Shown: one piece after another, positions 56,750 through 63,559 of the stretch
Position numbering within the stretch: position 1 is the stretch's first letter
Layout of the letters: every line of letters starts with the position of its first letter
From: Caldilineaceae bacterium
GTDB lineage: Bacteria > Chloroflexota > Anaerolineae > Caldilineales > Caldilineaceae
Reading direction: 5' to 3'
NCBI GenBank assembly: GCA_020634755.1
Contig: JACKBC010000035.1
Location: forward strand, 12,024 to 76,023
DNA length: 64,000 bases
Program-made: the position numbers and the translations under genes
Notes under the pieces: model-generated
What the model saw: the letters and a program-made list of their open reading frames with translations, nothing else
The model's database searches: none
Told to the model about the DNA's origin: nothing

Positions 56750-57660
56750 CCACCCATCATTTTTCACCTGCGCACTACCATACCACCATTGGCTGGCATG
56801 AACCGGTGCTGCACATTGGCGATGGCGATACGGTGATCACCACTACGGTGGATGCCCGCGGCGCCGACGCTACCGATAAACCAATTACGCCGCGCGGCAA
56901 TCCCCAGACCGGTCCCTTTTACATTGACGGCGCCGAACCGGGCGATACGCTGGCCATTCATTTTGACAAAATTGTGCCCAACCGTCGCTATGGCTGGACG
57001 CGTAAAATGGTGGCGGCAAACGTCGTAGATCCGGATTACACGCCAGAACTGCCCTGGAATACGGAGAATAATGGACTGGCGCAATGGCGTATTGATAACG
57101 ACGCCGGCACCGCCACATTGGAAGCAGCGGACACATCGCTCAATGGCTTTACATTACCGCTCAACCCCATGCTGGGCTGCTTTGGGGTGGGACCCAAAGG
57201 CGGGCAAGCCATCTCTTGCGCCACCTCGGCCGAGCATGGTGGCAATATGGATTACAATGGCTATGTGACGGGCACCACGGCCTACTTTCCGGTCTTTGCA
57301 CCGGGCGCGCGCTTTCATCTGGGCGATGGCCATGCCCTGCAAGGCGATGGCGAGATTGTGGGGACCGGTATTGAAATTTCTATGGACGTGCAGTTTACGG
57401 TGCGGCTGCTCAAGGGCAAACAAAGCTTTTGGCCGCGCGGCGAGAATGCGGACTACATTTTCACCGTGGGCAACGCCCGTCCGCTGGATCAATGCGTGCA
57501 GCATGCCACCACTGAAATGTTGCGCTGGCTCATGACCGACTATGGCTTTGATAAAATTGGCGCCCACACTTTCTTGGGGCAATGCGTCGAATATGACCTG
57601 GGCAATATTTTTGATCCCGCCTATACCATGGTCTGTAAAGTGAAGAAAAGCTTGCTGTGA
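56746..57660 (+). CDS. Acetamidase/formamidase family amidase
   Basis: The 304-residue protein follows the FmdA_AmdA family pattern: DPARG-like GPFYIDGAEPGDTLAIHF, GGNMDYNGYVTGTTAYFPVFAPGARFHLGDGHALQGDGEI (visible as GGNMDYNGYVTGT and HLGDGHALQGDGE), the last being the zinc-site segment. It hydrolyses short amides to acid and ammonia. It is translationally coupled to MazG by an ATGA overlap; the link between the two is unexplained. The product length is a little short of some members. Confidence 0.85.
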   Translation: MTTHHFSPAHYHTTIGWHEPVLHIGDGDTVITTTVDARGADATDKPITPRGNPQTGPFYIDGAEPGDTLAIHFDKIVPNRRYGWTRKMVAANVVDPDYTPELPWNTENNGLAQWRIDNDAGTATLEAADTSLNGFTLPLNPMLGCFGVGPKGGQAISCATSAEHGGNMDYNGYVTGTTAYFPVFAPGARFHLGDGHALQGDGEIVGTGIEISMDVQFTVRLLKGKQSFWPRGENADYIFTVGNARPLDQCVQHATTEMLRWLMTDYGFDKIGAHTFLGQCVEYDLGNIFDPAYTMVCKVKKSLL

Positions 57661-57714
57661 TTTACGAACTCAGATTTACGAGACGACCTCGTCGACGGGA
57701 TCAGTTCGTAAATC
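57659..57714. terminator. GATTTACGAACT hairpin after the acetamidase
   Basis: GATTTACGAACT (57659-57670) pairs exactly with AGTTCGTAAATC (57703-57714), and inside AGATTTACGAG can pair with related words. It lies between convergent genes. Confidence 0.6.
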
Positions 57715-57736
57715 GTAAATCCCAAATCGTACATTT

Positions 57737-58108
57737 CTATGTTGTTTGCAATCTGGCGCCCATAAAGACGCTCGGAATGAGCAGGAGCAGTGAACTAAGG
57801 TGATACCAGATGGGCAGCAGGTCCCAAAACTGCATTTGCTTTACGAAAGAGGCGGTTAACAAGGTCAATCCCAGTATCAGCGTCGGAATGATCGGTTGCA
57901 TATGCGCCAAGCGGGCGGTGATCAGCCCGGCAATCACCGAAAAGATTACGCTCAACAGGATGAAAAATACCAACATGCCGGGCTCAAGCAGAGAACTGCC
58001 GCTACTCCAGGAATTGGCGGCGCCGCCGATTAATAGCGCTTTGCTGCTAATAAAAAGCAACGTCCAAACAACAAAACCGACAATAACGGCAAAGGTGTTG
58101 CGTATCAT
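57737..58108 (-). CDS. Small membrane protein of unknown function
   Basis: The 123-residue protein has four hydrophobic segments: FAVIVGFVVWTLLFI near residue 6, GMLVFFILLSVIFSVIAGLI near residue 44, PTLILGLTLLTASFV near residue 75 and SLLLLIPSVFMG near residue 104. No conserved acidic or catalytic residues and no recognised family. The start MIRNTFAVIV follows AAGGGGAAG (a ribosome site). It is likely an integral inner-membrane protein. It is convergent with the acetamidase gene. Confidence 0.6.
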   Translation of the reverse strand: MIRNTFAVIVGFVVWTLLFISSKALLIGGAANSWSSGSSLLEPGMLVFFILLSVIFSVIAGLITARLAHMQPIIPTLILGLTLLTASFVKQMQFWDLLPIWYHLSSLLLLIPSVFMGARLQTT

Positions 58109-58174
58109 AAGGGGAAGTTCCTTTCGCGCATATCTAATCGGGTCACATTAAATTCCAATTAGCTTATGCCTATA

Positions 58175-58292
58175 GGACTTACACAGCGCTCATGGACGGT
58201 TAGCTGAAACATCTATGTCATCGTCAAGTTATTTCTGAACAGTGACTATGGCTGACCAAATGATTGTTGCGCTTCGCTTGTGTAAGCCCTCA
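58175..58292 (+). repeat. Worn family B-like element containing the empty insertion site
   Basis: GGACTTACACAGCG (58175-58188) and GCTTGTGTAAGCCCT (58276-58290) match family B ends. Between them, 58217-58247 is the uninterrupted homologue of the sequence occupied at 56118-56208. The rest of the gap to 58660 shows open frames that are AT-rich and not gene-like. Confidence 0.55.
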
Positions 58293-58660
58293 CTCTATCG
58301 GATGTGGTAAACGGGTGTATGTGGCGCTCAATGCTAAATATCTATGGCGGCGCATCATTGATTGTAGTGCATCATTGATTATAACGAGTGAGCTGAATGT
58401 CGTGTCAAGCATCATCTGGTCTTATTTGGGGATGAACATTACAAACTTTACCCACAACGCTTCACTCATCACCAAGAACCTGTCCATAAATTCGCGCGTG
58501 ATTGGCGAGACTTTATGCTGTGTAATACAAATAATCTAAATCTGTTGTTGCGTAAAAACTTCATGCTATTTGTGTTACACAGCACCTTATCGTGAGGCAA
58601 AGGCTAACCCGAAGAATATATGGGCAGATAGTCACAACTGCCATCATACAACTTTTATAT

Positions 58661-58747
58661 TCACGACTTACGCAGCGCGGGTGGACCGCCAGGAGAGCAC
58701 CACTGAGCTGACCGGGCAATTTTCCTCCAGGCTTGCGTAAGTCCTCA
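58661..58747 (+). repeat. Family B 87-bp palindromic element
   Basis: It begins TCACGACTTACGCAGCG and ends AGGCTTGCGTAAGTCCTCA, with the ends complementary through GACTTACGCA / TGCGTAAGTC. It ends 17 bases before the start of the next gene and is a likely part of its leader. Confidence 0.85.
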
Positions 58748-58764
58748 TATTGAGGAAAATCAAC

Positions 58765-59913
58765 GTGTCGAACTCTTCCATTGTCTCCATTGAATGGGCC
58801 AATTTTGAAGGCCGCCGTCCGCGCAGTGCTGGTTGCAATGCCCGGCTGGGTGAACATGGCGTCACCGTGCAGGTGCCGCTGGCGCGCATTACCTGTGCCG
58901 ATGGCAGCCGCGGCTTTGGCCCGTGCCGCACGACACCCGCTGCCGCCCAAGAGCTGATCGGGCGCAGCGCCCACGATCTGCTTTCCCATGAAGCTGGCCG
59001 ACTCCCTGTTTTAGAGGACGCCGCCCGCGCGCTCGAGTTTCCTTTGTGGGATCTGCTGGGTCAGCAAAGTGGACAGCCGGTCTATCAGCTGGCGGCGGCC
59101 ACCCGCAAGCATACCGTGGCGGAACCGCTGCGCGTCCCTTGTTACGATACCTCGCTCTACATTGATGATCTGCATCTGAGTTCGGAACAAGAGGCAGCGC
59201 AACTCATTGCCGATGAGGCCCGGCAAGGCCTGGCGCGTAACCACACCGCCTTTAAAATTAAAGTGGGACGTGGGGCGCGACACATGCCCATTCAGGAAGG
59301 TACAGACCGCGACATTGCCGTGATCCACGCTGTGCGAGAGGCCGTGGGGCCTGATGCCGCCATTATGATCGATGCCAATAATGGCTATAATCTGAATTTG
59401 ACCAAGCAGGTGCTGGCCGCCACGGCCGATTGTCACCTCTTCTGGCTGGAAGAAGCCTTTCATGAAGACGCTGTCCTCTATGGTGATTTATGCGAATGGA
59501 TGAACAATGAGGATCTTTATGTGTTGGTGGCCGATGGCGAAGGGTTGGCCGCACCTACGCTGCTAGATTGGGCTGAACAGGGCGTTATTGATGTGGTGCA
59601 GTATGATATTTTCGGCTACGGGCTAACGAACTGGCTGCACACCGCGGCCAAGCTGGATGCGCTGGGCATTCACACCGCGCCCCATCATTATGGTCGCCAT
59701 TTGGGCAATTACATTTCAGGCCATTTGGCCACCGCCGCCGACCAATTTCTCTTTGTAGAATGGGATGAAGCGACCACGCCGGGCATTGCCGCGCCTGGGT
59801 ATGCCATTGTCGACGGGCACGTTATGGTGCCGGATAGTCCCGGCTTTGGTCTTGCCCTAGACGCAGAGCGTTTTGCCCATGCCGTTGCAAACGGCGGCTT
59901 TCGCGTAAACTAG
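58765..59913 (+). CDS. Enolase-superfamily (MR/MLE) enzyme of unknown substrate
   Basis: The 382-residue protein has KIKVGRGARHM near residue 166 (the KxK region of MR members), metal ligand D in MIDANNGYNLNL, E in WLEEAFHEDA, E/D in VLVADGEGLAA and H of HTAPHHYGRH. The subgroup is close to bacterial dehydratases that lack a well-defined substrate. The start is GTG at 58765 (MSNSSIVSIE) with TTGAGGAAAATCAAC before; a TTG at 58750 is an alternative. It is followed 44 bp later by the rhamnonate-dehydratase-like gene, and the two probably form an operon. Confidence 0.8.
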   Translation: MSNSSIVSIEWANFEGRRPRSAGCNARLGEHGVTVQVPLARITCADGSRGFGPCRTTPAAAQELIGRSAHDLLSHEAGRLPVLEDAARALEFPLWDLLGQQSGQPVYQLAAATRKHTVAEPLRVPCYDTSLYIDDLHLSSEQEAAQLIADEARQGLARNHTAFKIKVGRGARHMPIQEGTDRDIAVIHAVREAVGPDAAIMIDANNGYNLNLTKQVLAATADCHLFWLEEAFHEDAVLYGDLCEWMNNEDLYVLVADGEGLAAPTLLDWAEQGVIDVVQYDIFGYGLTNWLHTAAKLDALGIHTAPHHYGRHLGNYISGHLATAADQFLFVEWDEATTPGIAAPGYAIVDGHVMVPDSPGFGLALDAERFAHAVANGGFRVN

Positions 59914-59957
59914 GTTCTGCTGCGGCCAATTTATAGAGAGCGCACCAAAAAAGCATC

Positions 59958-61004
59958 ATGAAAATTACCGACATCAAAGCAATCTATCCCAAATATAAAC
60001 AGCCGCTGGCCGGTTGGCGGCCCCACCTGTGGCAAATCGTAGTGCGTGTGGAATCCGATAGTGGCGTGGTGGGCTATGGCTACGGGGGTGGTGGCGAAGC
60101 CGCGCTGCCGATTATTAACGGCCACTGGCGTGACTTGTTGATCGGCCAAGAGCTAAACGCCATTGGCGATATTGCCGCCGTGTGGGATGTGCTGTACCAG
60201 GCCTCGCTGCCGTATGGGCGCAAAGGCGTAGCCATTATGGCGTTGAGTGGCGTGGATCTGGCGCTGTGGGATCTGCTGGGGCGCGCCGAAGGCATGCCGG
60301 TGAGCACCTTGCTAGGCGGGCGCGACCGTGAACAGATTCGCGCGTACGCCACGGGCACAGATAGCCAGTGGTATGCCGAGTTGGGATTTACCGCGCATAA
60401 GCTGCCGGTGCGCTGGCAAGATGAGCGCGACTACGACGCCACAGCGCAGCTGGTGGCGCAGGCGCGAGCGGCCTTGGGACCGGATGCCCAGCTCATGCTC
60501 GATTGCTATATGAGCTGGGATGCGGACGTGACGCGGCGGATGGCGGCTCATTTGGCGTCCTACAATTTGTACTGGTTTGAAGATGTGGTCACGCCGGATC
60601 AGCTGGCCGCGCAGGCCGCACTACGCGCAGACATTGGACCGGTACTCCTGGCCGGGGGAGAACATGAGTTTACCCACTACGGTTTTCGCGAGATCGCCCA
60701 GGCCAATGCGCTCGACATTTGGCAGCCCGATATTACATGGTGTGGGGGAATTACGGCAGGATTGCGCATAGTGGATCTGGCCCAGCAGGTGGGTGCGCAG
60801 GTAATTCCGCATCGCGGCGGCGAAGTTTGGGGGCTGCATTTAATTGCGGCCACCGAGTGCGTGGATCTGGCTGAAGTGCTGCCCGGCACGCGCGCTGCTC
60901 AGCCCGATCCACTTTGGCTAAATGAGCCGCCGGTGGTCGACGGCGTAATTATTGTTCCTGATACACCCGGCTTTGGGGTAGTGTTAAACGAGGATTACGT
61001 GTAG
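59958..61004 (+). CDS. Rhamnonate-dehydratase-like enolase-superfamily enzyme
   Basis: The 348-residue protein is related to the enzyme at 29903. D in LMLDCYMSWDADVTR near residue 177, E in YWFEDVVTPD near residue 202, E in AGGEHEFTHYGF near residue 228 and the histidine in VIPHRGGEVWG near residue 278 mirror it, but the base motif is PHRGGE instead of PHGHST. It is therefore likely to use a related sugar acid with a different stereochemistry. ATG follows AAAAAAGCATC. It ends the plus-strand operon with the preceding enolase. Confidence 0.8.
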   Translation: MKITDIKAIYPKYKQPLAGWRPHLWQIVVRVESDSGVVGYGYGGGGEAALPIINGHWRDLLIGQELNAIGDIAAVWDVLYQASLPYGRKGVAIMALSGVDLALWDLLGRAEGMPVSTLLGGRDREQIRAYATGTDSQWYAELGFTAHKLPVRWQDERDYDATAQLVAQARAALGPDAQLMLDCYMSWDADVTRRMAAHLASYNLYWFEDVVTPDQLAAQAALRADIGPVLLAGGEHEFTHYGFREIAQANALDIWQPDITWCGGITAGLRIVDLAQQVGAQVIPHRGGEVWGLHLIAATECVDLAEVLPGTRAAQPDPLWLNEPPVVDGVIIVPDTPGFGVVLNEDYV

Positions 61005-61078
61005 ATTTAGGCTTGTCTGATGGCGGTTGTCCCTTTTTGGGCAGAACCCTGGCGCTATGCAAGCCATATTGATCTCAT

Positions 61079-62242
61079 TCAAAAGTCCGCCGCTAATATT
61101 TGATACGTTTGCGCGGCTGTTCCGCCTAGACTTCGCAATAGCATGACTCCCGCATTATCCTTTGGGAGCGGTCCCGCCGTGACTGTGCGCCAGCCACGGT
61201 GCGCCGCTTGGTTTACGGCATGAGTCAGCAACTGTGTGCCAATGCCTTGCCGCCGCCATGCTGGTAAAACCCCTAAATATAATAGACGCCCCGTTGTCAC
61301 TGGCCGACCGCTGCGCCATTGGAGCCAACGGCGCCACGGCCAATGGCGGCCACCATTGGCTCGCCGCAAAGCAAATCCCAAGTCGGGTTGCACCAGGACA
61401 AAGCCAACTGGGGTACGCTGTATGCGCGCTACCCAAGCCAATGTGGGCGTGAGCAGAAGTTGGCTGATCAAAAATTTCGATTCGCGTCTATCTGGCGCCG
61501 GGAAATGTTCTGATATGGTGCAGGCCGTTTGGAAGAGCGGCAACAGACTGCGCGCCAGACGCATTGGATCTAGTGGCGAGAGTTGGGCCGGGCCGCTTGC
61601 CGTGGCGAGGATAGATTCGTCTGCGCTTTCTTTGCTAGTATCAATGTCAATATAGTAAAGACGCCGTTCTTCCAAAGGGTGCATAACGCCTTGCAGCAAC
61701 TCGGGCAGGTACGGCGCATTATAGGGCGTATGCAAGGGCGGCGCCAGATTAAACGAATCTACAAGCACGCCACATTGCAGATGCGGCGATACAATGCAAG
61801 GACCAATCGCTTTGTGGCTGCCTTTCTCCCACAATTTTTCAGAGAGGAAGTAGAAAAATGTCTCCAGGCTATCCTGATCATTGACGCTGCTGAAATGGGA
61901 CAAATAGGTGATGCGTTCCGCCTCATGTGCGTGCGTGAGCAGGAGCGCAGTGGCCAGCGTGCTTTCAAATCCTGCACCACCGGCCAGAGAAGAACTGCGT
62001 CGCGCCAGCCCATCCATATATAGAAAGAGAGGAGCCATGCGCGCCAGATGAGGCGTGCGCTGGGGATGCAGTAGTGGTTGCCGCGCAGCGCTGTGTGGCG
62101 GCGTCCAGCGCTTATCCTGGCGCTGATGGTTATACCAGCCCTGTATAAAATGGCGGCGATCCCAAAATGAATCTGCCACATGCTGTTGATAGTTAAAATA
62201 GTGGGCTGCCATAATATTGGGAACAGGTGAAATTGGGTCCAT
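61079..62242 (-). CDS. GNAT family N-acetyltransferase with an extra N-terminal domain
   Basis: The C-terminal 120 residues have the acetyl-CoA motif A in YLGVLPAWRRQGIGTQLLTHA near residue 320 of a 387-residue protein. The first 250 residues, with a helical second half (LDPMRLARSLLPLFQTACTI), are not a family I recognise; the architecture recalls a degenerate second GNAT domain. ATG at 62242 (MDPISPVPNI) is preferred; a GTG at 62260 is possible. It is the last gene before the dnaA region, and is transcribed away from it. Confidence 0.75.
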   Translation of the reverse strand: MDPISPVPNIMAAHYFNYQQHVADSFWDRRHFIQGWYNHQRQDKRWTPPHSAARQPLLHPQRTPHLARMAPLFLYMDGLARRSSSLAGGAGFESTLATALLLTHAHEAERITYLSHFSSVNDQDSLETFFYFLSEKLWEKGSHKAIGPCIVSPHLQCGVLVDSFNLAPPLHTPYNAPYLPELLQGVMHPLEERRLYYIDIDTSKESADESILATASGPAQLSPLDPMRLARSLLPLFQTACTISEHFPAPDRRESKFLISQLLLTPTLAWVARIQRTPVGFVLVQPDLGFALRRANGGRHWPWRRWLQWRSGRPVTTGRLLYLGVLPAWRRQGIGTQLLTHAVNQAAHRGWRTVTAGPLPKDNAGVMLLRSLGGTAAQTYQILAADF

Positions 62243-62544
62243 AATGCCACTTTTCCCCACAACTGGGGATAACTCTGGGGAAAAGAGAGGCGGATTTAGG
62301 ATAACTTGTGGACAATTTTTTAGGGATTTAAAGCGACCAAAGCTCCTAAAAATTCAAGCTTAAATTTTTGAGTACCCTTACATAAAGCCCAAAGTGCTAT
62401 GTTGCGTCTTCATTTTTATATATGGCTATATATTGCGTAGCACAAATGTTTTGTCGGCTTTAGCGACGAAAATTGGCCAATTTTGCCCCACAATTGGCTT
62501 TGGTTGAGCTTGGCAAGCGGCCCAATATCTGATAGACTATGAAA

Positions 62545-62576
62545 CATAGTTTGGTCAACACATAGTTTGGTTAACG
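62545..62576 (+). repeat. Two tandem 16-bp repeats in the dnaA upstream region
   Basis: CATAGTTTGGTCAACA (62545-62560) is followed directly by CATAGTTTGGTTAACG (62561-62576), with two differences. This small pair might be an iteron-like site, but two copies are weak evidence. Confidence 0.6.
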
Positions 62577-63212
62577 CCTTGTGGTCGGCAACACATTGCG
62601 GTTAGCAACACGAGGTTGATGTTACCAGACTGGTGATGCCCAAACACTTGTAGTACACCCAAACAGAACTATTACCTGACTAACATTTGAAAAATGCGTA
62701 CTTGTCATCCTCGCACCCAATCGAATTGGCACCCTAATTCTGACTGCAAACGCATTTTCATTACCTCATGGCCACTTCTACAAGCTCGATATGGGACTGG
62801 TAAGCCGCCCAGGTGGTAATTGTCCCAGAGCGGCCATTTGCATCAAAGTTGATAATTCAATATCGGCACAACACAGACTGATTACGCTGTATTGGGGTTA
62901 TTCTGAAAACGATATCCAGTAAATGGATGTGGTCATTTTCGGAAAAACCTTAGTGATAGTTTCGCGCGCTATGAATACATAGCCCTGTTTGAAAACGCAC
63001 AATTTCAGGCCGACCATATAGAAAAGAATTGACGCGCGTTTTCAAAGCAGCCGCCCTGGAAGCGGTAAGCGCTTTAACTAGACTCGATTTAACGCGGGCA
63101 GGTGACGCATGGCATAGTTTCTTGGCTACGGCAACGTTACCTAAGTCCGGCTAAAATGATAATTATACACAACAGAACTTCATTGTACCCCAATTTTGAA
63201 TAGATGGCTATC

Positions 63213-63252
63213 AGAAAACGACAGTTTCGTTTAAACGAAACTGTCGTTTTCT
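63213..63252. repeat. Perfect 40-bp palindrome upstream of dnaA
   Basis: Each 20-base half, AGAAAACGACAGTTTCGTTT and its complement, is exactly mirrored around AAA/TTT without a loop; inner core GTTTCGTTTAAACGAAAC. It is far longer than chance would give and is unrelated to the A and B families. It might be a protein-binding site or terminator. Confidence 0.8.
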
Positions 63253-63315
63253 CGCAGTAGAGAATGAATGTTTTTATTTCAATCATTTGGATGTGCGCAG
63301 GCTCTGTTTATGGTA

Positions 63316-63488
63316 TCAGTAGATCGCATCGCGAAGAGAGTATCGGATTCAACAAGCGAGACCGACGCTTATCTCGTTAACACCGTTGCGGTGTACTGAG
63401 TATGAGTAGATCGCAACGACACGAGATAGCGCCGGATTCAACAAGTTATACCGACGCTTATCTCGCCAACACCGTTGCGGTGTACTGA
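63316..63488 (+). repeat. Two tandem family A elements upstream of dnaA
   Basis: 63316-63399 (TCAGTAGATCGCATCG ... GGTGTACTGA) and 63403-63488 (TGAGTAGATCGCAACG ... GGTGTACTGA) are 84 and 86 bp, separated by three bases. They share CCGACGCTTATCTCG and the end CACCGTTGCGGTGTACTGA. They lie within 75 bases of the dnaA start. Confidence 0.85.
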
Positions 63489-63559
63489 GTATGAGTGAGT
63501 GAATAAAGCTGTAGTTGGCAGGCGCAAAAATGAGCGGTTAAGGAGGGCTTATTTATAAC

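Larger units (their letters stand above)
62251..63559. other. oriC: dnaA upstream region, candidate replication origin
   Basis: About 1.3 kb between a minus-strand acetyltransferase gene and dnaA contains no gene. DnaA-box-like words are TTCCCCACA (about 62253-62261), TGGGGATAA (62264-62272), TGTGGACAA (62307-62315) and an exact TTATACACA (63163-63171). An AT-rich tract follows the first cluster (about 62316-62450). A perfect 16-bp palindrome AAAATTGGCCAATTTT lies at 62469-62484. The evidence is only suggestive: a single exact box, gene position next to dnaA, and a clean non-coding block. Confidence 0.5.

Noticed and set aside
58264..58539. 91-codon open frame in the 58.1-58.7 kb gap
   Set aside because: AT-rich, no ribosome site, no family pattern, and lies against family B-like repeat DNA.
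63213..63252. The 40-bp palindrome as a parS site
   Set aside because: The inner GTTTC...GAAAC has an eight-base centre GTTTAAAC instead of the ACGT centre of parS, and ParA/ParB genes are not seen in the window.
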